64,000 nt of DNA, taken from the NCBI RefSeq assembly GCF_007655135.1, contig NC_045131.1, positions 4,898,001-4,962,000 of the forward strand, written 5' to 3'. Numbering within the stretch: position 1 is the first letter of the stretch; every line of letters starts with the position of its first letter. The notes beneath the pieces were generated by a model. That model did no database searches, was not told the DNA's origin, and was given only the letters and a program-made list of their open reading frames with translations. Below are positions 22,991 to 34,387 of the stretch, one piece after another. Origin of the DNA: Punica granatum (lineage: Eukaryota > Streptophyta > Magnoliopsida > Myrtales > Lythraceae). The position numbers were made by a program, and so were the translations under genes.

Positions 22991-25634
22991 TCATTCGTGT
23001 GTTTCTCTGGAAGAGGAAGAACGACGGCTCGGAACGCCAGTTGTAGGGTTATTATCGAGTCCTAGACACTTGAGAAAAGCAATCTTTGCAAGCCTAACAA
23101 TGTTACAAGGATGATGAGTGTTGTTATATAGACTTTGAGATGATATTGATCTGTCGTTTATCAATGCTGAGGTTCCTCCTTCCTTGTTCACGTTATCGTT
23201 GTTACGGATACTTCTACTTCGACCTTCTTGATGATTTCCAGATTTGTTCCTGCTTATTGATGATCTACTGCTTGCTCCGGTTATTTCTCCGACCTGCCAA
23301 TACATTTCCGCTCATAATCAAAACCATCCCGTGCCATCAATTCTACTGCATATGCATATATTTGACCCATCAGTCGATCAGACTGCAAGTTAGTCATGGT
23401 CTAGTCCCACTGTCCCAAAACAATGCGTTCTGATTAAAGCGTTTTTATAACATAACTGAATCCAATTGAAATTCTTGCTGATATGCGATCCCTTTGACAG
23501 GTTCGGACCCTGTCCGAACGAGGTCGGTCAGGCCACATCTGACCGACGTTCGGAACTGCCATCCACTCCGATGGAGTCACTCTCTAACAAGCCTCATCTT
23601 TCCTAAATTAACACATTAATATCCTCAAAAATGACAAGACATACAATATGATCTGAGCAAATAGAGTGATGCACGTCTCTCCTAATCACCCACACCAAGA
23701 CAAAATCAAATATTAGATAATATAGATGGCAGCCTTTGGATTAAAGCAAAGCCAATTGCTTCCTAACCCTCACCAATTATAAAATGATTTTGCAACCGAC
23801 CGAAAGCAAAGTTTCCAAAAATATTAAATTTACCTCAAACGTACTCCTTTTTTTTTTTATCGGACAAAGACATTAATTAAGAATTAATCACCGAAATTAA
23901 ATAATTAATCCGTGCAGATAATAATGTATTCAAGAGGATCTTAAGTATATGATAAGAATTGCAAAACAGAACAGCTCAGAGACAACTGAGGTATTAGAAG
24001 AAAACATGATCAAATCGAACGGTCCTTCGACAGCCTGACGAGGACAACCACAAGAAGGCAAAAAAAGGCTCGGGACCCATCGGACAGAGAGGGGTAACAA
24101 TGACCCACCTCTATCGTCGACATGATAGGCATGAAACGTCCTGTTCGGAAAATTTCATATGGTACGAGACAAATTACCAAACGACAATGTGCTTGTATGT
24201 ACAAAATTTATATTAGTCGTATTATTATTGATTTTGGGGATGAAAATTTCAGTTGTTATGGTCTAATCAGGGCTCTTATTAGGAGGAAAGGTGTGGATGA
24301 GAATCCAATCCAGCTGAAATGATGCTGTGATAATGAGAAAGGCAGGCAGGCAAACTGCATGTCCCGCGGTTATGAGAATCCATCTTTTCTTTTGCTTTTC
24401 ATGAGCTCAGAGGAATCCACTGCAATGGTCGGTACCGTCCAACAGGGTCCCACATAACATCATGAGTAACGAAGGGTCAAGGCAAAGGAATAAAATTGAC
24501 AATTAGTTATTTTCTCTTGGGTGTTTTATTGGGTAAATCCATGCAAAAAACAAAGAATATTATTACAGCAGGCTGCAGGGCCCTGTTGATATGCGTAATA
24601 GATATATCAAGATCAGAAATAATTTTATTTTTTATCAAATATAATTTTTCTATAATATTTCAAAAAACCTTTATTTATTTAGTAAATCATTATTGACTTG
24701 CGATGCATATGGCTGTGATATACCGGATACATATAACACTTTCTCCTGCAACAAAATTTTTTATTTTTTCTTATATTTCAGGATATATATATTAGGGAAA
24801 TGCCGCTCTCTGTAAAGCCAACCAATTCAATTTTCCTTTATTCAACAAGGGTTCGTCCAACTAATTCCGACGGCCCAGTTCAATTCAAGAGCCTCCTCAA
24901 TTTCCATTTTCTTGGAAATCAATATACCTACTTTCTATTCTTTTCTTCTTCTTTTTTTCTTTTTTTTTTTTCATGTTCTTAGAGTTTGCTTAATGTGGCA
25001 GAATAGAAACTTTGCTTTTCCTGTATTCCAAACTCACCTAGGAAGGCTAGGATGAGAGTGAGACACAAGCAAAGTAGCAAGTCTTATGGTTTCCTCATTA
25101 AAAAAAAAAGCAACTTTCATGGTTTTACAATGTTAGAAAATTGGAACAATTATATATGTATATAAAATCTGAAAACTAAAGAAACAAACTAATAAACTTC
25201 AAAAAACAGACTAATCGAACAAAATTTCTTGGATCAGAGCAGAACCAGGAGACATGTAGAAATCAAAATACCAGTTAGCTGAACAATGGGAAGAACATGA
25301 GAAAATCAGATGGGTCAAAAGTCCAAGATCTTCAAAAGCACAGGGACACGCTGCATCTCTCTAATTACACAGATAACTGAGCAATACATCTATTATATAT
25401 GTATATGTTGTATGGACGTACACATACCTGTTGTTGGAGCTTGATCTGGGAAGAGGAGGAAGGAGGAGAAGAGCAGCAGAGGGGGTCATCTGGGGAGAGA
25501 TCTGATGAGGAGGAGGTGACGAGGCTGAAGGAGTAGATGAGGAGGAGCAGCAGCAGCATCACTATGACTTGGATCCATATGAGCCATGGGATCCTGAAGC
25601 TGTCTATTATCAGCTCTTCCCCAAATTCAACCAT
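22991..25634 (-). CDS. Unrecognised small membrane protein, two exons
   Basis: Exon 1 is 25634-25428 and ends CAACAACAG|GTATGTG. Exon 2 is 23293-22991, after TTGGCAG|GTCGGAG, with phase 0 on both sides. The join gives 169 aa across a 2.1-kb intron. The protein begins MVEFGEELIIDSFRIPWLIW, directly followed by a strong single TM helix (IQVIVMLLLLLLIYSF, about residues 21-37). A Ser-rich low-complexity middle follows, then a conserved-looking C-terminal block with CNIVRLAKIAFLKCLGLDNN. I do not recognise the family. The LKCLGL helix is reminiscent of plant PROPEP danger-peptide precursors, but the C-terminus (SSSSRETHE) lacks the Pep Ser-Gly-Arg/Gly-Asn ending, so that identity is not supported. 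The exon join is inferred from splice sites and frame. An unrelated pair of short open frames is possible. Confidence 0.55.
23501..23547. repeat. Two adjacent perfect hairpins in an intron
   Basis: GTTCGGAC-CCT-GTCCGAAC (23501-23519, 8-bp stem, 3-nt loop) is followed after three bases by GTCGGTCAG-7nt-CTGACCGAC (23523-23547, 9-bp stem). A third, smaller palindrome (ACTCC-GAT-GGAGT) follows near 23567-23579. All lie inside the proposed intron of the small membrane protein gene. They could be part of an old element or a structured RNA segment. No family is recognised. Confidence 0.8.
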
Positions 25635-25918
25635 CTCATCAAATATTACTATTACTTTTATCAGAAAAACCCCTTTGGGGAAAAATGGTCAAAGGGCTTT
25701 CTTGTATGGTTTGGGATGAGAGTTTGGAGAGAGGGGGGCATGGGGAAGGAAGAAGAGTAGTTGAGGAAAGAGAGAGAGAGAGAGAGAGAGAGATGGAAAA
25801 GTGAGGCCTTGGCCTTGAATTTCAAGGGGGGAGGTGAAGGGAAAACCAAATATAATATTAAGAAAAGCCTCAAGCCTTCAGTCAGCGACATGTAGATTAA
25901 GACATGCCACATACACGT

Positions 25919-25947
25919 AATATATATATATATATATATATATATAT
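25919..25947. repeat. (TA)n microsatellite
   Basis: About 28 bases of TA repeats. Confidence 0.9.
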
Positions 25948-26689
25948 TGCTTAACTCCTAATAAATTTGGCTGATTTGGTAAGAGAGTTTTATTCGAGAC
26001 TATGGGAAATGAGTGGTTTAATATATTAGCACCATTATTGTAGGATATTACCGGATTTCATAAATTTCACACCGTATCACATCTCAAAATTTAAATAATT
26101 TTGTTTAGAATCTAACTTATACGGTAAAAGAGTTTATTTTGATTGTATGATCTTGAGTTTAAATTTGATAGTAGAATGTGGGCATTGATTTTAATTTCGT
26201 TACACTAGATTGATATATATGACCTGGTAAATCATCTCAGTAAGTAATATATGAAGCAAGTCCAAGACAATCTAGTCAATATTGATCACCTATTTGGGTA
26301 CCTTTTTCGCTTGAACCCCGTGCTATTGCTACCTATATATGCATTGGATGTGATAAAAATTTGATCAAGGCTGGTCCTCCCTTATTGACCAATAGGGTGG
26401 AGTGCTTTGCCTATCCTTTTCTTCTTTAATTAGTAGAGCCAGTGGGAGTATTAATGAAGGCGATGACCAAAGAAGACGATGATGTCCGGAATGGATGAAC
26501 GTCGGTCATTTTCTATATTTGTTTTCACTATAAACGAAATTTCAAACATTCTTGGCACTATTCAACGGGTGTTCCTTTTTTTCTTTATAATTATATTAAT
26601 TAATTATTATAATTCACCTATATATTTATTTCTATTTCCTTCACCACGATATAAATAAATAAAAATACTGCATCGGATTGTTATGTTAT

Positions 26690-26979
26690 GTTTGATTTTA
26701 GCGTAGGATTGAGATTTTTTTATACTCTACTTTGAAATAAAAAAAAAAAATTATTGTAAATATATAGATGTATAAGAATATATATAAATGTAAAAGTACA
26801 CTGAAAATTTATTATTAAAAAAATTATTATAAAGATGATTAAAAAAATATCAGTGAAAATTTATTAATAAATGAGAAAAAAAATTTAAAAATAATAATAA
26901 TTATCGTATTAAATTTTAAGGAAGAATAAAGTTAAGCGAGATACAAAGATAGGGTAAAACTGTTATTTGAAAATCAAAC
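26690..26979. mobile_element. Possible MITE, AT-rich with short inverted ends
   Basis: The segment starts GTTTGATTTT and ends AAAATCAAAC, a perfect 10-bp inverted repeat. The interior is about 80 percent A+T with repeated AAATTTATTA motifs. The termini resemble the GTTTGGTTT-type ends of plant MITEs (compare the element at 4081). No clear target-site duplication was found, so the call is weak. Confidence 0.4.
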
Positions 26980-27849
26980 GCAAGTTTAATAATTTGCATT
27001 ATAAACCATTTTCTTTTACGTGTTTTATTTTAGCAATAAAAAGTCGACATGAAAGCTGGGGACAGAAACGGTGTCGTACGCAATGTAATAAAGACGAAGG
27101 AGACAAATAATTACGACTGGCAAGGCAGCACCGCATTGGGATCCCTTCGCACGTGCGCACGCCGCGTCTGATGCCCCCCTCGTGTCTCCCACTTGATAGT
27201 TGCCAGTCAGTCCCTCACTTTCTTCCATTTTCTCTTTTGCCCCATTACTTTTCCATCTTTTTAAAAAAGAGAAATGTATTCAAGCACGTGTCCATTTTTT
27301 ACCTTTATATGCTTTGATTCTCCCCCTGCATTTGATCCGATGCTTGCGGAGTTTGTGTGGTAAGGTAATCATTTGATGGCTTGGCTTGCATGCTCTGGGA
27401 TTCCCTCACTCATATATCCAGTTGGATGACGTAATTAATACATCTTAATACCACTTAAGAAACCATATGTCAAATCAAGTTCATATTTTTATATTATCAT
27501 CAAGTCGAGACAGTTTTAAGCATCACGAGATCAGGTTGCCCCGAACCTGATGTAATTAACCGAGGCCTCTAATACTGCTACCTAGCAACCGAAGATCATA
27601 TGACCGCACATCCGGTCATATAAAACCATTCTTGCCATAAAGATTCAAGTACCAAGAAGAAATTGATTCTTTCTCCCCTAAATCGTATTTTCTCAATCCA
27701 TAAAAAATGTATTTTTTGATGGCCTTTATGAGTTGGAAAAAATTATGAAAAATATTACGTTTGCAATTACGAGTGATCAAGTGTTAAATGTTATTTTTCC
27801 TCGCAATAAATGCATTTATCGAAACTCGATTGCATTCCCCATTTTTTCA

Positions 27850-28990
27850 GTGTAAATCATGGTATTTGAGAGTCCAATTAGACTCCGACTAATTCAGTCG
27901 AGCTGGATCGGTCTACTAAATGGTAAATTTCTCCCAACATGAATTTTCTGCATTCACAAGGACATAAACCCGAAACGTAACTTAATCGAAACAAGTGTCA
28001 AACCGTTTCAACTAATAGTTACAATTGCTTATTAGTTACCGCTCAACTAATATTTTCTTGGTAATCGTATTTTCTCGTGTCAATCAGAAGCACTTGTTAG
28101 CCATCACAATTGAGAAAATATTTGGTGAATAATGTACAATCACTTAATTATGTAAAATTTCATTTTTGAATGACAAATGTCCCTATTAATTCTCATCGCA
28201 ATTAGTTCATTAGTTGGTGGGCCTATTCTCCTCTCGGAGGAAATGACCAGTTGGGCCAACAGAGCTGACAGAGAGGCTCTCTACGGGACAAACGCTCGTC
28301 CATGAACTCGATCTCCCTCCTTACAACTCTGACCAAACATATGATCATTTAATGCAGAAAAAAAAATGGGCCCAATTCAGTCCGAAGTTTGGAACACTTT
28401 GATTTCTTCCTAAGAAACCAAATAAGCCACCACTAATTCATGTTAAGCTGGGTTAGTCCAAAATTAAAATCTTCTTAATCATGAATTTTCTCCATTCACA
28501 AGACAAGATTTAATCGAAAATCTCACTTAAGGAAAAATATGGGTCGAAACACTTGGACTAATCCCCTTGATTGAATATTTCTTTTAGGTATAAATCTCGG
28601 TATCTGAAAATCCAATTCGATTCTCAGTTAGACACAATCTCGGCTCTATGTGCGTGTGTATATATATATATATATATATAAAAGCTCGCCTAATGTTGCT
28701 AACGAGTTAGGGCTCCATACCCAAGCAATCGATCGTACGTACAAGAGTTATATATCTTTCGTGAAAAGATGTCCACCTTGCAGCTTCTACTTGAAGTGAG
28801 CTTCATTTTTGTATTTTCCATGAAAAAAATATATGTTTAAACTTTTTTTTTATTGTCCACTATCTAGTATCCGAAAATCTAATTAGTTCTGATTAATTCA
28901 TATTCAAGCTCAATTAACCTATTAAGTGGTAAAATATTCCCATCGTGAATTTTTTTCCTATTCAATAAACTTGCATTGAACACCTTGATT
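27850..28990 (+). repeat. Degenerate dispersed repeat, three to four partial copies
   Basis: Blocks of the type GTAAATC.CGGTATCTGAAAATCCAATT followed by CTGATTAATTC..GAGCT..ATT and CATGAATTTTCTCCATTCACAAGAC recur near 27855-27965, 28430-28505, 28588-28630 and 28860-28975. Order is partly kept and identity is moderate, which suggests an old amplified or tandemly copied element. No coding capacity. Confidence 0.55.
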
Positions 28991-29125
28991 CAGAGTAGAA
29001 GTGCAGAGAACCACTTAACCTACCCATCTGGCGTATGAACTGTTTTTTTATTAAAAAAAAATTTATTTGGAACCATTTAAATTATTGTTTAGAAGTCTAA
29101 ACAACATCATTAGTTATCGAAGAGA

Positions 29126-29240
29126 ATGTAGCGCAATGACGCACGCTCTTACTAGATAATCAAGAAGTACCAGATCCAATGTATTTGATGGGACTACAAT
29201 TGCTTTTTTATTAGTTATTAAAATTTTTATTTCATTGTAG
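29126..29240 (+). repeat. Dispersed SINE-like repeat, copy 2
   Basis: Contains GTAGCGCAATGACGCACGCTC, GATAATCAAGAAGTACCAGATC, TGGGACTACAATTGC and TTATTAGTTATTAAAATTTTTATTTC in the same order as the copy at 2081. The first block fits a tRNA A-box pattern. The second internal promoter box is degenerate. Confidence 0.5.
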
Positions 29241-29336
29241 TAAGCGCATGGATCTTACCTGTAATCGAAATATATAGCCTCATTGGTTATTGATGCATGT
29301 ATATATGTGACAATGTGTTTGTACGTTGCATGTGGT

Positions 29337-29362
29337 TATATATATATATATATATATATATA
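29337..29362. repeat. (TA)n microsatellite
   Basis: TA run about 140 bp upstream of the short uORF of the MIZ1-like gene. Confidence 0.9.
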
Positions 29363-29499
29363 TGGAGAGCAGATATAGGGATCTCACTCCAAAATTTAAG
29401 GTCTCCCATAAGACCCGTCCAAACCTCAAAAAACAACTACCAACCTTAACCGAAACAAAACAGATCATCATCTCCTCTCTCTCCCCTGTCTCCTCTCTC

Positions 29500-29538
29500 A
29501 TGGGCACCCTTCATTGCTGGTTCATGATTATCCACTAA
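29500..29538 (+). promoter_or_regulatory. Short uORF whose stop overlaps the MIZ1-like start (TAATG)
   Basis: ATG at 29500 opens a 12-codon frame (MGTLHCWFMIIH) that ends TAA at 29536-29538. The A of that stop is the A of the main ATG at 29538. If transcribed, this arrangement could couple termination to re-initiation or repress the main frame. The longer in-frame extension upstream reaches into a TA microsatellite and is probably outside the mRNA. Confidence 0.55.
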
Positions 29539-30269
29539 TGGGGGAGCCGAGATCGTCCAACCAGGACCGCCATGATGCCCTCCCCGCAGCCCCGGCCCCG
29601 CCTCCTCCTCCACCCCGCCAGCCCGTCTCCCTCGTCCAGCCCTCCCAGAAGAAGCGCCACAAGCCTAAGGTCTTCCGCGTCTTCCGCTCTGTTTTCCGGT
29701 CTTTCCCGATCATAACCCCCGTGTGCAAGCTCCCCTCGCTGCCCATGGGTCTCCCCGACACCCACCGGACCATCTCAGGCTCGCGGGTCACGGGCACCCT
29801 CTTCGGTTACCGGAAGGGGAGGGTCAGCCTCTCGGTGCAGGAGACCCCCAAGTGCCTCCCCACTCTTGTGGTCGAGCTCGCCATGCAGACCAACGCCCTC
29901 CAGAAGGAGCTCGGGTCGGGGATGGTCCGCATCGCCCTCGAGTGCGAGAAGAGGGCCGACAAGGACAAGATGAAGCTGCTGGATGAGCCGCTCTGGACAA
30001 TGTACTGCAATGGGAAGAAGACCGGGTACGGGGTGAAGAGGGAGGCCAACGGGGAGGACCTCAACGTGATGGAGCTCCTCAAGGCCGTGTCGATGGGGGC
30101 AGGGGTGTTGCCGGGGAACTCGGACGTGGAGGGCCCCGACGGGGAGCTCGCCTACATGCGGGCCCACTTTGAGCGCGTGGTCGGGTCCAAGGACTCCGAG
30201 ACGCTCTACATGCTCAGTCCCGAGGGAAACACCGGGCCTGAGCTCAGCATATTCTTTGTGAGGATCTGA
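29538..30269 (+). CDS. MIZ1-like protein (DUF617 family)
   Basis: A single uninterrupted frame of 243 aa beginning MGEPRSSNQD. An N-terminal Pro-rich and basic region (PAPPPPPPRQ, QKKRHKPKVFRVFRSVFRSF) precedes the DUF617/MIZU-KUSSEI1 domain, about residues 80-243. Family hallmarks are GTLFGYRKGRVSLSVQE, LPTLVVELAMQT, ECEKR, LWTMYCNGKKTGYGVKRE, YMRAHFERVVGS, SETLYMLSPEG and the C-terminal ELSIFFVRI. Lack of introns is typical of the family. MIZ1 itself is needed for root hydrotropism at the ER membrane; most paralogues, including the At2g21990-like type that this resembles by neighbourhood, have no assigned role. A short uORF ends on the start codon. GC content is far above the flanks, as is usual for this intronless family. 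Confidence 0.93.
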   Translation: MGEPRSSNQDRHDALPAAPAPPPPPPRQPVSLVQPSQKKRHKPKVFRVFRSVFRSFPIITPVCKLPSLPMGLPDTHRTISGSRVTGTLFGYRKGRVSLSVQETPKCLPTLVVELAMQTNALQKELGSGMVRIALECEKRADKDKMKLLDEPLWTMYCNGKKTGYGVKREANGEDLNVMELLKAVSMGAGVLPGNSDVEGPDGELAYMRAHFERVVGSKDSETLYMLSPEGNTGPELSIFFVRI

Positions 30270-31749
30270 TCCAGCGAACATCGACCAGCAACAGGAGCGT
30301 GGTTATCGCGCAAACGACATAATCCTAGCTAGCTATTAGGGCTCAAGAATCAGTACGCCTTTTTATAACCGTGACGTGGAATTCTAATCGACTGACGAAT
30401 GGCGGATTTGTAGACTTATCTTTCTCGGGTATGTTCGAGTTTAAGGTTTGAATGCTAATACTGTTTTCTTTAACTGGTAGGTGTAAATGAAAAGGGGAGT
30501 GTAAGAGAAGAGAATTCATGAGATTTCATTTCATCTGCAAGATCTAATTATAAGGTTACATGGAGAGTTCTTTTTATTACTCTCTTTCTTTTATGGTTTT
30601 TAATGAAAAAATCTTTTCTTTCTCCTCCACCTTTTCAGTTTTAATTTAGAGAATATATATATATATATATATGTTAGTTATTTCTTTACCTCTGTTCTCA
30701 TTGGATGTACATATTAACATATATCTCTAGCGTCTTTCAAGACAATGAATTGCTCTTACTAGCTATGCATTTGCTTTTACTTGTTTTTTTTTTCAGGCAA
30801 TATATATTTTATTATGTTTTTGGTCTGTCATGTTATGCATTATTTGTACATGTCGTCCAAGGTTTTTCATATATCTTTGGACATGCAGCATGAGTCTAAG
30901 TTAATGGAATACACATGAATGAATATCACATATACGCATTATCTTTTTGTATAACTTCTCAGATAAGTTTCTTAACCGTGAATAGTATATGTTTAAGATA
31001 GAAGATGAAACTCATAGCCATGCATGCTTATGGATTATGCTAGTTGATAGTATTAATTGTGTGAAGTTTTTTTGAGTTTCAGCATCATGTACACCTTTCA
31101 TAACATTATCGAATTTGAATCTTAAACATGCTCAAATATAATATCTTCATCTGATGACATCTTTCAGAATTACATATATTAATTAATATACATGCATTCT
31201 ATAGCTTGATATTAATTTGGTACTGCATCACTTATGTGCTCATTATGCATTAGCTACATCTGCGTAATTAGGAATACGGTAGTGAATCAGGACACTCCAC
31301 ACATCGCGCATTCGTGCTCTGTAAACGTTCAGGTGCTAGTGCCCTATTCATAATTTTGATGGATGAGTGCTGACGGGTCATCTAATGCACGAATATGTGA
31401 TAATTGATCCTTCTTACGTCGCATGCCCAACTGAAATTTTTCCGAACTCCCAATCCTCCTGTCGATAACTACACTATCGATCGTAAAATGAGCCACGTCG
31501 ACCCACTTGGATGTTACTTCCATGGCTCACAAATCGTACCTTAGACTAGACAGACGTGTCATTCTAAAATTCCACGAAAGTTGCCAAAAAGATAAAAACA
31601 TGAAAAAAAAAAATAAAAGGGAAAAAGAGAGAGAGAGAGGGGGGGACAAACTAGAGAAACCTCGATGCCAAACCAATACCATATTCAAGATTCTCGTCAG
31701 AATCCCCCTGGCCCTGCCCAGCTCACCTCTCTCTACCTTTGATTCCCTC
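30270..31749. other. Intergenic spacer between MIZ1-like gene and SEP2
   Basis: The left few hundred bases look like a 3' UTR. A TA run lies near 30652-30671. The right end, just before 31750, carries CT-rich leader sequence and GAGA repeats near 31627-31639. No gene was recognised. Confidence 0.65.
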
Positions 31750-33378
31750 ATGGCCACGGTGGCGCGTGCAGTTCACTGCCAGCTGCCATCCACAGGCGGG
31801 GAGCCTTCGGCAGCAAGGAGGGAGCCGGTGAGCATCCCTTCATTGGTTTCGGTTCCAAGGGCGAAGCAATCGGCGGGTGATCAGTCGTTGTCCGAAGGTG
31901 CGGGGAAGATCATGCTGCAGCCGAGGTTGTGCACGCTGAGATCATATGGCTCGGATCGCCCGCCGGTGGGGATGGCGGTGATCAGGACCAGAAAGGAGAG
32001 CTGTGACGAGGTCTCGCCCTTCTTCGAGACGCTGTCTGAGTACATCGAGAGCACCAAGAAGAGCCACGACTTCGAGATCATATCCGGTCGCTTGGCTATG
32101 GTGAGCTCTCCCGTTTTATTGCTCCCGTGACTTTATTTTTTTATTTTTGCCTTCTTTTCTCCTCCTTTTTTTTTTCTTTTAATTATAAAATAGATTCATG
32201 AACTTAATACAAAAAAATTAATAGTCTGAATAGATGGACAAAGGTAATTTGCTGGCACAAATTCAATCTAAAAACGTCTTGTTTTTTTGGCTATGTGTAT
32301 CACTATGCCCCCTTCTCTTTTCTGTTCTTTTCTAATTTCTAATATATATTTATTGATTTTCTTATTTTTTCAGTTATAAAAAAGTTTTGTGAGCAGGAAA
32401 TATTAGAACCTAATAAATGAGTAGAGGAAGTATTAATTCAAGAATTGAATATAGAATTTCTAAATAATCGGTGAATAGTCCTCCTGCGCTGCACCACCAT
32501 TTTATTGTTTCCCCTTTTATTTCCTTGTATAATATGCACGAGCATATGTCCATATAGATCAATTCAAATATCACATATAAATGAGATCGCTTAGAAGAAA
32601 TAGAACCCTAACAATTGGCCATCATATATACAAGGTCGGTATCGTGATCAAATCATTTATTGTTTATCAGAAAATACCAAGCATATGTGATAATATTTGC
32701 CATGTAATAACATGGAATTCGTTATGTGATTGCTGCCCAATAAAATGATATTAGAATTTTTCTTGTGTTTCGTAAGTGAGATATGCATTAGAATCTTATC
32801 ATCCATCTAATTTCCTATTTTCCTTGTTATCATTTCTTGATAAAATTGGTTACAATTTTTTTGGTGGATAAAATGGTTTCAATTTGACTCTTGAATATTC
32901 AAGAAGATCTTTTTATGATCAGTAGCCAATCAAATCAATGTCCTTTCATGAATTATTTGCCCATCACATCACCAAAAAAAAAGAAAGAGAAATAATATTT
33001 ACCCTGTCCTTTTGTCAATTTTTCTTGCTTAATATATATATATATATAAACGATGTCTTATAAATGAAGCTTTGCTCGTTTTTATATATCTATGGCCTAT
33101 CCTATTAGATTGTATTCGCCGCAACTGTGACGACGGAAGCAGTGACAGGGAACTCCCTGTTCAGTAAAATGGACATACAAGGGATCGAAGAGGCAGCCGG
33201 GCTGTGTCTGGGAGCTGTGACCTGCGCTGCGGTCTTTGCTTGGTTTTCGAGTGCCAGGAACCGGGTCGGCCGGATCTTCACTGTAGGATGCAACACGCTG
33301 ATAGACTCTCTAATTGATCAGATCGTCAATGGGCTCTTCTATGAGAGCGAGCTCAGTGACTGGTCTGACGAAATCTGA
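31750..33378 (+). CDS. SEP2: Stress enhanced protein 2 (SEP2), plastid LHC-like protein
   Basis: Exon 1 (31750-32100) and exon 2 (33109-33378) join at ATG|GTGAGC ... CTATTAG|ATT in phase 0 to give 206 aa. The N-terminal about 60 residues are a Ser/Ala/Arg-rich transit peptide. The mature part has the SEP2 signature QPRLCTLRSYGSD, then FFETLSEYIESTKKSHDFEIISGRLAM, which contains the ExxxxGR chlorophyll-binding-like motif of the LHC superfamily. Two hydrophobic helices follow (around IVFAATVTTEAV and GLCLGAVTCAAVFAWF), then RNRVGRIFTV and a conserved tail ending DWSDEI. SEP proteins are thylakoid proteins induced by high light and thought to be photoprotective. An in-frame ATG at 31507 lies in upstream low-complexity sequence; 31750 matches the family start. 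The intron is about 1 kb. Confidence 0.95.
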
Positions 33379-33790
33379 GCATTGAATAATATGATTTGGA
33401 CACACTTTGGACATAATATAGTTACATATAGATAGTACATATATATGCCGGATTTTGTAGCTTCTTCTGTAAAAAGGATAACTTTCAAGGATGGATGGAT
33501 AGATGCATTGGTAATTTACCTAAAAAATAGAAGTGGATCATAATTATGAAAATTGAACGTATTTTATTTCAAACAAAAATGAGCTCTGTCCAAAAAAGAA
33601 GAAACTTCGAAAAAGAGCAGGGAATGATTATGAATATTGTAGACATTAATGCATTTTTGGGCTTGTTAATTCTGATGGAATAGTCCGAAGGATTATGAAC
33701 TATATGCATGCTGGTATTTTAATCATCAAGTCTCATCCGAATATTAACGTAAATATTAAGCAAATTGGTCGCGAATAGTGTTGATTATTG

Positions 33791-34074
33791 CAATATCATC
33801 GAGGGTCATTGAGGGGCGGTTACATGAGGACTCCCTTGATTTGGGTTCCCTTGTCGTCGTCCTCCTTGCCAAGTATTCCCTTGCCATCGTCCTCCGAAGT
33901 CCTAATTAGCATTATTTCCCTTGTCTGCGTAACACCAAAGAGATAATGGCAAGAAGAACAATAGTAAGAAGGACGATATACGGCAAGGGGAAGTTTCGCG
34001 AGGAGGTCGACATCGGGGGGGACCCAAATCAAGGGATGTTCTCATATAAGTATCTGCAAAGACCCTCGATATTG
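33791..34074. mobile_element. Foldback/MITE element with about 90-bp inverted arms and TATTG duplication
   Basis: The left arm 33791-33884 and the right arm 33982-34074 are reverse complements over about 90 bp with mismatches and small gaps. They share CAATATC..GAGGGTC at the tips and an exact 15-base core TCCCTTGATTTGGGT. The complementarity continues inward with more mismatches. TATTG flanks both tips (33786-33790 and 34075-34079). The structure fits a non-autonomous DNA transposon whose transcript would fold into a long hairpin. No transposase is encoded. Confidence 0.75.
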
Positions 34075-34347
34075 TATTGAGCCACACCGATAGATATGGC
34101 CCAAAAAAGATGATGTCGAATTAGATCCTCTTGACGTTTTCTTTTTCTGTTGATTTTTCCTTTACATGATTACGAATTTCAGTTTAATTGTCGCGTGTTG
34201 ATGATTTGATTGTTGGAGTTAGGAAACCTGGCCAGCAAACCCGTCCGAGGAGGGGCTAGCATCCCATCTCATAATACGTTTTCCCTTTATTTCATTTTAG
34301 AGGTCGAAGTTAATAATGCAAAGATGTGGAGTAGCAATTCTAGAAAT

Positions 34348-34355
<8 letters not shown>

Positions 34356-34384
<29 letters not shown>
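34356..34384. repeat. (GT)n microsatellite
   Basis: About 28 bases of TG repeats after ATATATATG. Confidence 0.9.

Positions 34385-34387
<3 letters not shown>

Larger units (their letters stand above)
25635..29499. other. Repeat-rich intergenic spacer
   Basis: The left end is the presumed promoter of the minus-strand membrane protein gene, with GA repeats at about 25768-25792 and a TA run at 25919-25947. Further right are a MITE-like AT-rich segment (26690-26979), three or four degenerate copies of a dispersed block (27850-28990), a TA run near 28659-28680, a SINE-like copy (29126-29240) and a TA run near 29337-29362. No gene was recognised. Confidence 0.7.

Noticed and set aside
22991..23305. 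Calling this exon a PROPEP danger-peptide precursor
   Set aside because: It has an LKCLGL helix but the C-terminus lacks the Pep consensus, and the joined first exon is a TM segment that PROPEPs do not have.
29528..30281. Long minus-strand frames opposite the MIZ1-like gene
   Set aside because: Shadows of a GC-rich coding sequence. The plus frame has clear DUF617 motifs.
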